Positions 31,495-39,475 of a stretch of 39,650 nt of DNA are shown here, piece after piece. Source of the stretch: Pseudomonas morbosilactucae (GTDB lineage: Bacteria > Pseudomonadota > Gammaproteobacteria > Pseudomonadales > Pseudomonadaceae); contig NZ_JALQCW010000010.1 of NCBI RefSeq assembly GCF_023241715.1, positions 1 through 39,650 on the forward strand. The letters run 5' to 3'. The stretch's first letter is position 1. Each line of letters opens with the position of its first letter. Made by a program: the position numbers and the translations under genes. The notes beneath the pieces are model-generated. The model did not search any database. It saw only the letters and a list, made by a program, of their open reading frames with translations, and was not told the DNA's origin.

Positions 31495-32501
31495 CAGGCA
31501 CACTCCCCGCTGGCCGGGGCAAAGCTGCGGGCGAAGACCTCGAAGGAATGACGCAATTGCTCGGGCGACAACCCCCGCAGGATAAACACCAGTCGCGAGC
31601 GCCGATCATGACCGGGCCACTGGGAAAGATGCACGGGAGCATGCAGGCAATGCTGCACGCCATGGATAACGATGGGGGCCTGACTGGCGTTCACGTTGAG
31701 CAGTCCTTTGACGCGGAGAATGCGTTCGCCGTGGCATCTTAGCAGCATCGACAGCCAGACTCCGAAGCCGACCCAGTCCAGGGGCCGATCGAACTCCAGG
31801 CAGCAGACTTGCGCCGCGCCGTGCTGGCTGGCGGCCTGTTCCTGTGGCCGATGCAACTGCCAGCGCGCCACCTCCCGGTCCGGCGTGGCGCTGCGCAAAC
31901 CCTCCCCCAACAGCAACTGATCGCCGCTTTGTACCGCCTGGGTCAGCAACAGCGGCGCGCCGGGGTTCAGCGCCTGCAAGCGCTCACGTAAACGGGCCTG
32001 GGCGCTGGCGTCCACGCAGTCGGTCTTGCTTAACAACAGGCGATCCGCGGCAGCCACCTGGGCCAGCCATTCGGGGTGGAGCCGCTCCTGCAACTCGGCG
32101 TGGCGGGCATCCACCAGGGTCACCACCAAGCCGATGTGCACCCGCCCACGCAACTGCGGATCGTTGTTCAGGGTGGCGAGGATCGGCGCCGGATCGGCCA
32201 GGCCCGTGGTCTCCAGGATCAACCGGCGAAAGGGCGGAATCTCGCCCCGACTGCGGCGCGCCAAAAGCCCAAGCAAGGCGTCTTTCAGCTCACCGCGAAT
32301 CGAACAACAGACACAGCCACTGGGCAGCAACACCGTGTCCGGTGCCACCTCTTCCACCAGCAAGTGGTCGATGCCGACATCGCCGAATTCATTGATCAGC
32401 AGTGCCGTGTCCCCCAGGCTTTCACCTTGCAGCAAACGGTTGAGCAAGGTGGTCTTGCCGCTGCCGAGAAACCCGGTGATGACGTTCAGGGCAATGCTCA
32501 T
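31494..32501 (-). CDS. CobW/COG0523 family GTP-binding metallochaperone-like protein
   Basis: A 335-aa G3E-family P-loop GTPase. Walker A is GFLGSGKTT (10-18), the metal-binding CxCC motif is SGCVCCS (61-67, C63, C65 and C66), LETTGLADP is switch II and SKTD the base-recognition motif. The C-terminal CobW domain carries GERILRVKGLLNV. Family members deliver metals such as zinc or cobalt to enzymes. Here the obvious client is the metal-dependent imidase-like hydrolase upstream in the same operon, which is inference. It overlaps both neighbours (4 bases with the 99-aa gene, 1 base with the solute-binding gene). Confidence 0.85.
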   Translation of the reverse strand: MSIALNVITGFLGSGKTTLLNRLLQGESLGDTALLINEFGDVGIDHLLVEEVAPDTVLLPSGCVCCSIRGELKDALLGLLARRSRGEIPPFRRLILETTGLADPAPILATLNNDPQLRGRVHIGLVVTLVDARHAELQERLHPEWLAQVAAADRLLLSKTDCVDASAQARLRERLQALNPGAPLLLTQAVQSGDQLLLGEGLRSATPDREVARWQLHRPQEQAASQHGAAQVCCLEFDRPLDWVGFGVWLSMLLRCHGERILRVKGLLNVNASQAPIVIHGVQHCLHAPVHLSQWPGHDRRSRLVFILRGLSPEQLRHSFEVFARSFAPASGECA

Positions 32502-32797
32502 AAACCGTGCTCCAGATGGCTGAGGATCTGCGGATCCAAAGGGTCCAACGGCCGCCCGAGCATCGACTCGGCCTGACCCCAGAGTTGCTCCAGGCTACTG
32601 GCCAGTTCCTGGCGGCCGGTGGCGCCAAGCAGCAGATAGGAAGCGCCATGCACGTCCTCGACCTTGAGTCGGAACGGCGCCAGTACCCGGTTGATCGCGG
32701 CGATCCGGCGCAAGCGCTCCCGGCGCCGGGGCCATTCATCGCCCAACGGATCGCTCCAATGCACATCCTCACCCAGCAGCCCGCAGAGCCCGCACAT
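32498..32797 (-). CDS. 99-aa protein of unknown family in the imide cluster
   Basis: A small soluble protein beginning MCGLCGLLGEDVHWSDP, with a ribosome binding site GGAGG seven bases upstream. The two cysteines and His in the first 14 residues could bind metal; the middle is basic (PRRRERLRRIAAINRVLAPF) and the end is helical (LEQLWGQAESMLGRPLDPLDP). Its stop overlaps the CobW-type start (ATGA), so the two are coupled. The MCG start recalls class II glutamine amidotransferases, but the rest is too short for that fold. I do not know the family; context suggests a partner of the CobW-like protein. Confidence 0.72.
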   Translation of the reverse strand: MCGLCGLLGEDVHWSDPLGDEWPRRRERLRRIAAINRVLAPFRLKVEDVHGASYLLLGATGRQELASSLEQLWGQAESMLGRPLDPLDPQILSHLEHGL

Positions 32798-32810
32798 GTT
32801 CAGTCCTCCT

Positions 32811-33559
32811 TCATGGCATGACGTCGCCGGAGTTCGGGCCCAGGGTCTGACCGACAAACAGGTTGCCCCCAGGCTCGCTGGCCAGCAGCACTGCCGTGGG
32901 CGCCACTTCATCGGCCAGGCCGAAACGCCCCAGGGGCAGCTCGGCAGCCTTGGCGACTTTCCAGGCGCTGCTGATGCCTGCCACCAACGGCGTCTCGATC
33001 GGCCCAGGGGCGATGGCATTGACCAACACATTGTCCTTGGCCACTTCCAGGGCCAGGGATTGGTAAAACCAATCACCCCGGCCTTGGCCGCCGCGTAATG
33101 GGTCAGCTCGGCGCCGCCCTTGATGCCCAGTTGCGAGGCGACGTTGATGATCCGTCCCCAACGCTGGGCCAACATGTGTGGCAAGGCGCGCTGGCTGGCG
33201 ACAAAGACGCTGGTGAGGTCGACCCGCAACATGTCGTTCCACATTTCGATGCTCAGATCAACACAGCGCGCCTGGGTCAGCATGCCGGCGTTGTTCACCA
33301 GGATGTCGATGCCGCCGAAGTGTTCGACACAGGCATCGACCCCCGCCTGGGCGCCTTCAACGGTGCCGACATCAGCCACGCATTCGACGACTTCGGCGCC
33401 CAGGTCACGGCAGGCTTGGGCGCTCTCGGCAAGGCGCGCGGGGTCGCGGTCGGCCAGTAGCAGGCGCGCCCCCTCCACGGCGTAAGCCCGGGCGATGGCG
33501 GCGCCGATACCGCTGCCGGCGCCGGTGATCACGGCGCGGCGATTAGCCAGTTGTGGCAT
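32811..33559 (-). pseudogene. SDR family oxidoreductase, frameshifted
   Basis: A short-chain dehydrogenase of about 249 residues in two frames. The N-terminal frame has TGAGSGIG (12-19), NNAG and the catalytic HYAAAK; it is correct to AGVIGFT, then changes frame, and the second frame continues SLALEVAKDNVLVNAIAPGPIETPLV to the end NSGDVMP. Adding one base in the TT at 33060-33061 (plus strand) restores FTKSLALEV. The active site is before the break, but the product as read would be wrong from about residue 168. The start at 33559 has AAGGAG upstream. A sequencing error cannot be excluded. Confidence 0.78.
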
Positions 33560-33583
33560 ACAAGACTCCTTTGAATATTGGCC

Positions 33584-33645
33584 CCTGTAGGAGCCGGCTC
33601 GCTGGCGATGACAATCCCCTGGACGCCATCGCCGGCAAGCCGGAC
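33584..33645. repeat. Inverted REP pair between the two SDR genes
   Basis: CCTGTAGGAGCCGGCTCGCT plus GGCGATG (33584-33610) faces CGCCATCGCCGGCAAGCCGG (33624-33643), giving a large cruciform. It splits the minus-strand cluster into an upstream part (amidase to second SDR) and a downstream part, and could reduce readthrough. Confidence 0.8.
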
Positions 33646-33664
33646 CCAACAAAAGGCGATGAGG

Positions 33665-34426
33665 TTAGTCAGGCCAGCGCACAGTCAGGCCGCCGTCGAT
33701 AATGATGCTCTGCCCGGTCAGGTAGCTGGACTCGTCGCTGGTGAGAAAGCGCACCAGTGACGCCACTTCATCCGCACGCCCGACCCGTCCCAGGGGGATC
33801 GCCTTGGCCGCCTTGGCCAGGCCCTCGGGGCCCAGAGAGTTTTGGCTGTCCAGGGATTGCGGGGTTTCGATCAACCCCGGAATCACCGCGTTGCAGCGAA
33901 TCCCCTGCCCCGCCAGTTCCACCGCCAGCGAGCGGCACAGCCCGGGCACGCCGGCCTTGGCAGCGGCGTAGTGGGCATGGTCCTGCCAGCCATAGACACC
34001 GCCGGCAATCGACGAGATCGCCACCAGGGCACCGCCGTCCCCCATGTAGCGCACAGCCGCGCGGAAGGTGCGCATCACCCCGGTGAGGTCGACGTCGAGC
34101 ATGGCGTTCCAGGCCTCGTCGGTCATCTCCAGAAGCGGCGCACGGCGCAGCAAACCGGCATTGGCCACGGCGTAATCCAGGCGGCCGAAGGTGTGGAACG
34201 CCTGCTCGGCCAGGGCATCCACCGAACGCGTGTCGGTGACGTCCAACGGCAACATCAGGCACTGGCCGCCCACCGCTTCCACCAGGCTGCGGGTGGTTTG
34301 CGGATCATGGGGGTCGGCCGGGAAATACCCGCCGGCCACCGCCACGCCACGCTGGGCATAGGCCACAGCCAGGGCCTGGCCGATGCCGCTGGCGGCACCG
34401 GTAATCAAAGCAACTTTAAGGGTCAT
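33665..34426 (-). CDS. SDR family oxidoreductase
   Basis: A 253-aa short-chain dehydrogenase/reductase. The cofactor loop TGAASGIG (9-16), NAG in VANAGLLRR, the active-site Ser in ISSIAGG and YAAAK are all intact; the C-terminal [13 protein letters not shown] is the classical ending. The ATG at 34426 ([10 protein letters not shown]) has AAGGA upstream and is favoured over a TTG three codons before. It lies 12 bases after the MFS stop. Likely NAD(P)-dependent oxidation or reduction of a hydroxy intermediate of the cluster; the substrate is unknown. Confidence 0.87.
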   Translation of the reverse strand: MTLKVALITGAASGIGQALAVAYAQRGVAVAGGYFPADPHDPQTTRSLVEAVGGQCLMLPLDVTDTRSVDALAEQAFHTFGRLDYAVANAGLLRRAPLLEMTDEAWNAMLDVDLTGVMRTFRAAVRYMGDGGALVAISSIAGGVYGWQDHAHYAAAKAGVPGLCRSLAVELAGQGIRCNAVIPGLIETPQSLDSQNSLGPEGLAKAAKAIPLGRVGRADEVASLVRFLTSDESSYLTGQSIIIDGGLTVRWPD

Positions 34427-34438
34427 GACCGGCAATCC

Positions 34439-35779
34439 TTATTTCACGGTTTCAGGACGAACATGGCGGGCAGCGAACATCAAGGCGCCCGACAGGAAGC
34501 AAGGCAGCGCGCCGAAGTACAGGGCCGACGTCTGCCAATCGCCACCGGCGGACAGCACCTGGGTGGCACCGAAACCGGCAACCACTGCGCCGATCGGGCC
34601 CATGGCATGGATGATCGCGCCGCCGGTGGCGCGGATGCTGGTGGGGAAGCTTTCGCTGATAAAGAACAGCGCCGCCGAGTACGGGCCGATCAGGAAGAAC
34701 AGGCCCAGGCTGTAAAGGCCAACCACCATTGGCATATTGCTCGGGCCGTAAAGCATGCCGGCAAACGACAGGCCGCCAAGCATCCAGCCCAGGCCGATCA
34801 CGTTGCGCCGGCCGATCTTGTCGCCCATCCAGCCGTGGCTCAGGTAACCGCAGTAACCCACCAGGTTGGAGAGCACCAGGATGATCAGCGAGTTCTCGAA
34901 CGAGATGTGGTGCACGCTGACGATCACCGACGTGCCGAGCACGCTGAACACCTGGATCGCCGCCCAATTGAGCAGGATCGCCGCGCCGATCACCAGGGTC
35001 GCGCGCCGCGCCGGGCCACGGAAGGCCGCCGCCAGGCCGGCCTTGCTGTGTTCGTCGTAGTCCACGCCGTAGGTGGTGGCCACCGCTTGCGCTTCACTGA
35101 CCGCGCCGCTTTTACGCAGTTGGGTGATGCGCTGGTGAATCTGGAACTGCGGGCTCTCCTTGAGCTTGCGCGCCATGATCGCGATGACGATCGCCGGGAT
35201 CGCGGCAAAGATGAAACAGCCCTGCCAGCCGATGATTGGCAGCAGCACTGCGGTCAAGCCGGCGGCAATCAACGCACCGACCGGCCAGCCGCCCTGCACC
35301 AGGCTGTAGATGAAGCCCCGGCGCTTGGCCAGTTTCGGGTCATCGGAAGCCGCGTACAGTTCGCTGAGGTAGGTGGCGTTGACTGTCTCCTCGGCGTAAC
35401 CCAAACCGCCCAGGGAACGAATCAGGATCAGCGGCGACTTGCCCCAGGCCCCGCCGATGGCGGTGAGCGCCGAGCAGATGGCCGAGCCGCTGACGGTGAA
35501 GATGATCCCCATGCGCCGGCCCAGCTTGTCCACCAACGGGCCGATGGCCAGGGCCACGACGGCGGTGCCGACCGCGACCCAGGTGGCGATTTCGGCCTGC
35601 TCGACCTCGCCCCAGCCGAAGTGCCGGCCGATTTCCGGCAGCAAGGTGCCAAACAGAATGAAGTCGTACACCGCAAACACCCAGGCGAAAAACGCGATCC
35701 AGGTGGCAAAGCGCACTTGGGCCGGGGTCAACTGCTGTGGTTTCCAGCCAGTCAGGTCAAGCTTGTTATAGATAGACAT
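34439..35779 (-). CDS. MFS transporter (metabolite:H+ symporter type) of the imide cluster
   Basis: A 446-aa 12-helix inner membrane protein. The first loop motif is GPLVDKLGRRMGII (about 80-93), with its counterpart HGWMGDKIGRRNVIG in the second half, and ESFPTSIRATG before the tenth helix is typical of sugar- and aromatic-acid-type symporters. The start MSIYNKLDLTGW at 35779 lies 28 bases after the hydrolase stop with a GAGG-like site. Position between the imidase-like gene and an SDR suggests uptake of the pathway substrate. Confidence 0.87.
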   Translation of the reverse strand: MSIYNKLDLTGWKPQQLTPAQVRFATWIAFFAWVFAVYDFILFGTLLPEIGRHFGWGEVEQAEIATWVAVGTAVVALAIGPLVDKLGRRMGIIFTVSGSAICSALTAIGGAWGKSPLILIRSLGGLGYAEETVNATYLSELYAASDDPKLAKRRGFIYSLVQGGWPVGALIAAGLTAVLLPIIGWQGCFIFAAIPAIVIAIMARKLKESPQFQIHQRITQLRKSGAVSEAQAVATTYGVDYDEHSKAGLAAAFRGPARRATLVIGAAILLNWAAIQVFSVLGTSVIVSVHHISFENSLIILVLSNLVGYCGYLSHGWMGDKIGRRNVIGLGWMLGGLSFAGMLYGPSNMPMVVGLYSLGLFFLIGPYSAALFFISESFPTSIRATGGAIIHAMGPIGAVVAGFGATQVLSAGGDWQTSALYFGALPCFLSGALMFAARHVRPETVK

Positions 35780-35807
35780 GAATCGCGCCTCGATAAGGTA
35801 GCGGTGA

Positions 35808-36689
35808 TCAGCGGTTACGTGGGGTACGGCGGATAAAGTCGTCGGCGATCTCGTCGAAGGTGACGAAGCGCACGCCGGCATGGCTCTGGATGTGCTCGAT
35901 CAAGCGCTCGAGCATCAGCAGCACTTGCGGACGGCCAGACACGTCGGGGTGGATGGTCATGGTGAACACCGCATGCTCGTGCTCGCGGTAGACCCAGTCG
36001 AACTGGTCGCGCCACATTTCTTCCAGGTGACGCGGGTTGACGAAACCGTGGCTGTTGGGGGCCTTCTTGATGAACATCATCGGCGGCAGGTCATCCAGGT
36101 ACCAGTTGGCCGGGATCTCCACCAGGTCAGTTTCCTGGCCGCGCACCAGGGGTTTCATCCAGGTGTCGGGGTGCTGGCTATAGTCGATCTTGGTCCAGCT
36201 GTCGCCGACCCGCACGTAGTACGGGTGGAAGTCGTTGTGCATCAGGCTGTGGTCGTACTTGATGCCCTTTTTCAACAGCAGCTCGTTGGTCACCTTGCTG
36301 AATTCCCACCAGGGCGCGACGTAGCCGGTGGGGCGCTTGCCGGTGACCTGGGTGATCAGCTCGATGGATTTATCGAGGACGATTTCTTCCTGTTCGGCGG
36401 TCATTGCAATCGGGTTTTCGTGGCTGTAGCCATGCACGCCGATTTCATGCCCGGCATCGGCCACGGCCTTCATCTGCTCGGGGAAGGTTTCCATCGAGTG
36501 GCCCGGAATAAACCAGGTGGTGCGCAGGCCGTAACGTTCGAACAGTTTGAGCAGGCGCGGCGCACCAATCTCGCCGGCGAACAGACCGCGGGAGATGTCG
36601 TCCGGGGAATCTTCACCGCCGTAGGAGCCGAGCCAGCCGGCCACAGCGTCCACGTCGACACCAAATGCACAAAGAATTTCTTTAGCCAT
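35808..36689 (-). CDS. Polysaccharide-deacetylase-fold hydrolase, HpPgdA/cyclic imide hydrolase type
   Basis: A 293-aa metal-dependent hydrolase with the NodB-type fold, the same length as and highly similar throughout to H. pylori HpPgdA. The metal ligands D14, H86 and H90 are at identical positions (GVDVDAVAG 10-18; VHGYSHEN 85-92), with catalytic-base candidate D12. There is no signal peptide, which argues against action on peptidoglycan here. Known relatives of this exact type in Pseudomonas include cyclic imide hydrolase, which opens cyclic imides to half-amides. The adjacent amidase and MFS importer support that reading. GGAGG precedes the ATG. Enzyme class is firm; the substrate is inferred. 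Confidence 0.82.
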   Translation of the reverse strand: MAKEILCAFGVDVDAVAGWLGSYGGEDSPDDISRGLFAGEIGAPRLLKLFERYGLRTTWFIPGHSMETFPEQMKAVADAGHEIGVHGYSHENPIAMTAEQEEIVLDKSIELITQVTGKRPTGYVAPWWEFSKVTNELLLKKGIKYDHSLMHNDFHPYYVRVGDSWTKIDYSQHPDTWMKPLVRGQETDLVEIPANWYLDDLPPMMFIKKAPNSHGFVNPRHLEEMWRDQFDWVYREHEHAVFTMTIHPDVSGRPQVLLMLERLIEHIQSHAGVRFVTFDEIADDFIRRTPRNR

Positions 36690-36737
36690 GAGCGGCCTCC
36701 AATGGTTACGTGTTGATGGAACAAGGTGTTCGGAAAC

Positions 36738-38099
36738 TCAATCGCGCAGCAGCGCCGCCTCCACCGACAGCGCGGCCCGCAGCACGCGCGCGTCCTCGCC
36801 CTGGGGCAGGCTCAGCAGCAACCCGGTGGGCAAGCCCTGGGCATCACGGCCGCTGGGCAGGGCCACGCCGGGCATGTCGAGAAAACTGCCGGGCATGGTC
36901 AGGCGCAGGGTGGCCAGGTTGGTCCGGGCAAACAGCTCGTCGTCGTGCTCCAGGGGCGCCAATGGCGGCGCCACATGGGCCACGGTGGGCGTGATCAACA
37001 GCGCGCCGTCCAACTCGTCCAGCACCCGCTGCTGCAACAGCAGGCGAGCCTCGTACAGCTTGAGCAGTTGACTCGCGGGCATCTGCCGCGCGGCTTCCAG
37101 GCGCCGCCGTACCCGAGGATCGAGGCGCTGGGCCTCGGCACTGTCGAGCAACGGCTGGTGCAGGGCGCAGGCTTCCGCGGCGCCCAGCCAGCCGTGGTCC
37201 TGAATCAATTGCAGGGTGGCCTGCCAGCTCGCCAGCGGCTGCAAGTCCAGCAGCGCCCCGGCGTCCCGCAGACGCTCAATGGCCTGCATCAGGTTGCCCC
37301 GCACCGCAGGCTCGACCCGCGGGTCGTCCAACAACGCGCTGTCGACCCGGAACCGTTGCCCCGCCAGGCTGCGCACCGGCGGCGCCTGGCGCGGGTCATG
37401 GCCATGCAGCAACTCATCGATCAACCAGGCATCACGCACGCTGCGAGTCAGCGGACCGAGGCTGTCGAGGCTGTGGGCCAGAGGGAACACACCATCCCGA
37501 CTGTAGCGCCGCGAACTGCTGCGAAACCCCACCAGACCGTTAAAGGCCGCCGGGATGCGAATCGAACCGGCGGTGTCGGTACCCATGGCGATCGGTACGA
37601 TGCCGGTCGCCACCGCGACGGCGGAACCGGCCGACGAGCCACCGGGGATACGCGGCTGCGCGTCGCTGTGGGGGTTGATCGGGGTGCCGAAGTGCGGGTT
37701 CAGGCCCAACCCGGAATAGGCGAACTCACTGAGGTTGGTCTTGCCCACACTGACCATTCCGGCCCGGCTCAAGCGCCCCACACAGTGAGCATCGAGCAGC
37801 GCCGGCGGCGCGTCACGGCGAACCTCAGCGGCGGCGGTGGTGACACTGCCGGCGACGTCGAACAGGTCTTTCCAGGCCAGTGGCACGCCGTCGAACAGGC
37901 TCAAGGGCTGCCCATCGCGCCAGCGCGCAGCGGCGGCCTCGGCTTCGCGGCGGGCTCGGGCCGAACACAGGCTGATGAACACATGCTCGGACCGGGCGGC
38001 CTGCTCCAGTGCATGTTCCAGCACCTGGACCGGGTCGCTGCGCCGTTCGGCAAAAGCACTGGCCAAAGCCGTGGCATCGAGCGATGGGTAAGGGTTCAT
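36738..38099 (-). CDS. Amidase signature family enzyme, possible half-amidase
   Basis: A 453-aa amidase-signature hydrolase. The Ser-cisSer-Lys triad is K77 (GVPLAWKDLFD), S155 (PGGSSAGSA) and S179 (GTDTAGSIRIPA). It is first in the minus-strand operon, 48 bases before the imidase-like gene, with GGAG before the ATG at 38099. In cyclic imide breakdown an amidase hydrolyses the half-amide to a dicarboxylate and ammonia, which fits this pair. It lacks the extra C-terminal domain of allophanate hydrolase. Its promoter region holds two palindromic operator-like sites (38120-38152). Confidence 0.87.
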   Translation of the reverse strand: MNPYPSLDATALASAFAERRSDPVQVLEHALEQAARSEHVFISLCSARARREAEAAAARWRDGQPLSLFDGVPLAWKDLFDVAGSVTTAAAEVRRDAPPALLDAHCVGRLSRAGMVSVGKTNLSEFAYSGLGLNPHFGTPINPHSDAQPRIPGGSSAGSAVAVATGIVPIAMGTDTAGSIRIPAAFNGLVGFRSSSRRYSRDGVFPLAHSLDSLGPLTRSVRDAWLIDELLHGHDPRQAPPVRSLAGQRFRVDSALLDDPRVEPAVRGNLMQAIERLRDAGALLDLQPLASWQATLQLIQDHGWLGAAEACALHQPLLDSAEAQRLDPRVRRRLEAARQMPASQLLKLYEARLLLQQRVLDELDGALLITPTVAHVAPPLAPLEHDDELFARTNLATLRLTMPGSFLDMPGVALPSGRDAQGLPTGLLLSLPQGEDARVLRAALSVEAALLRD

Positions 38100-38119
38100 G
38101 GGGCAACTCCGGAAACCAA

Positions 38120-38152
38120 TAAAACGTACCAAATATTAAAATGTACATTTTA
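38120..38152. promoter_or_regulatory. Operator pair 1 near the amidase promoter
   Basis: TAAAACGTACCAAATA (38120-38135) and TAAAATGTACATTTTA (38137-38152) start 17 bases apart. The second is a perfect 16-bp palindrome around GTAC. They lie 20-53 bases upstream of the amidase start, where binding would block its promoter. A matching pair is at 38310-38342. The likely ligand is the divergent GntR/FCD regulator; TGTACA-centred palindromes fit that family. Confidence 0.65.
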
Positions 38153-38309
38153 TACAGAGCAGAATCCGTGCCATAGATCGCGCCTCCGACTTCTTCAGCC
38201 AGGGCAAGACAGGACGGATTTGTTCAGGAATAGCGGGATAGATAGGTTGAAGCAGGACGCCAGCAATGCAGCGAAAATCTGAAGGGTTCGTCAGAAAGGT
38301 CTGACTTTA

Positions 38310-38342
38310 AATAATGTATCTTTCAATAAAAGGTACATTTTA
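38310..38342. promoter_or_regulatory. Operator pair 2 in the divergent intergenic region
   Basis: AATAATGTATCTTTCA (38310-38325) and TAAAAGGTACATTTTA (38327-38342) repeat the arrangement of pair 1 with the same 17-base offset. The second matches the perfect palindrome of pair 1 at 15 of 16 bases; the first is weaker (11 of 16). The two pairs are 190 bases apart. The rest of the 367-base gap (38100-38466) shows no gene. Confidence 0.6.
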
Positions 38343-38466
38343 GTGCAAAAAGGTAACACTCCCGCGCCAGCAAGCCCCACGACAGGGCATGAAAACGTGG
38401 CCCGCAGTGACACCGGACAACTGTGAGAGAATCCCCGGCCACCGCCGAAAAGCCCCAGAGGAACCG

Positions 38467-39468
38467 ATGAAAGCAGTCTCAGCCGAGGACCCGCGCACCG
38501 CGTCGCGCTACGCGATGATCCGTCAGGTATTACGGGACGCGATCATCCAGGGCACCGCCCTGCAAGGCCTGGTCTTGCTGGAAGCGCCCCTGGCCGAGCT
38601 GTTCGGCACCAGCCGGGTACCGGTGCGCAAGGCCCTCAACCTGCTGCACGACGAAGGCCTGATCAGCCGTTTCGATGGCCGCGGTTACCTGATCAACCCA
38701 GAAGGCCTGGCCATTGAGCCGCTGCGCCTGCCTCTAAGCCATGCCCACCTGGGCCTGGACAGTGGCGACGAGCTGGTGGATACCCGGCCATTGGGGGAAC
38801 GGATCTACGAAGAAATCGGCAGCGCGCTGTCGACCTGCATTGCCTTCGGCCATTACCGCCTCGACGAGCAGGCTGCCGCCGAGCATTACGGGGTCAGCCG
38901 CGCGGTGGTGCGCGAAGCGCTGATGCGCCTGCGTGATCGTGGCCTGGTGGAAAAGGAACCGTACTCGCAGTGGCTGGCCGGGCCGCTGACCGCCCGCGAA
39001 GTCACCGAGGACTACGAACTGCGCGCCTGCCTGGAGCCCGAGGCGTTGCGCCAGAGCGCTCCGGGGCTGAGCCGCGAGGTACTGGAGGCGATGCTGGAGC
39101 GGGTGAGCGAGGCGCAACAGGCCGAACATTGCAGCCTGGAAGACATCGAACGGATCGAAGAAGACCTGCACCAGCACTGCCTGAGCGGCTTGCAGAACCG
39201 CAAGATGGCGGCACTGATTCGCCAGGCCCAGAGCCCGATGATCATCAGCCGGATTTTCTATCGCCTGCTGGGGATTGGCGCAGACCCGGCGATGCTCGCC
39301 GAGCACCGGCTGATCCTCGAACTGCTGTTGCACGGTGCCTTCGACGCCGCAGCGCTGAACCTCAAGGAACACCTGCAACGGGCGCGGCAACGAATGTTGC
39401 AGCGCCTGAAAGTGCTGTCCGTGGTCCCCGAACAAACCCTGCCCGCCTTCCTCAGCAAAATCAGCTAA
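38467..39468 (+). CDS. GntR/FCD regulator with two winged-helix domains
   Basis: A 333-aa transcription factor, longer than usual FadR-type proteins (about 230-250 aa) because it has two DNA-binding domains. The first winged helix is at about 13-77 (APLAELFGTSRVPVRKALNL, wing SRFDGRGYLI), the second at about 108-172 (AAAEHYGVSRAVVREALMRL, wing VEKEPYSQWL), followed by an FCD ligand domain (about 176-320; EDYELRACLEPEALR and the histidine in EHRLILELLLHG). The start at 38467 is preceded by GAGGAACC. It is divergent from the amidase operon and probably represses it and itself through the 16-bp palindromes between them. Confidence 0.85.
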   Translation: MKAVSAEDPRTASRYAMIRQVLRDAIIQGTALQGLVLLEAPLAELFGTSRVPVRKALNLLHDEGLISRFDGRGYLINPEGLAIEPLRLPLSHAHLGLDSGDELVDTRPLGERIYEEIGSALSTCIAFGHYRLDEQAAAEHYGVSRAVVREALMRLRDRGLVEKEPYSQWLAGPLTAREVTEDYELRACLEPEALRQSAPGLSREVLEAMLERVSEAQQAEHCSLEDIERIEEDLHQHCLSGLQNRKMAALIRQAQSPMIISRIFYRLLGIGADPAMLAEHRLILELLLHGAFDAAALNLKEHLQRARQRMLQRLKVLSVVPEQTLPAFLSKIS

Positions 39469-39475
39469 CCCACCC

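Noticed and set aside
35808..36689. Peptidoglycan N-acetylglucosamine deacetylase
   Set aside because: The closest named relative carries that name, but this protein has no signal peptide and lies in a catabolic operon with an amidase and an importer; imidase-type function is more likely.
36738..38099. The missing allophanate hydrolase of the guanidine pathway
   Set aside because: It has the amidase triad but lacks the C-terminal domain of AtzF (length 453 rather than about 600 residues) and belongs to a separate, separately regulated operon.
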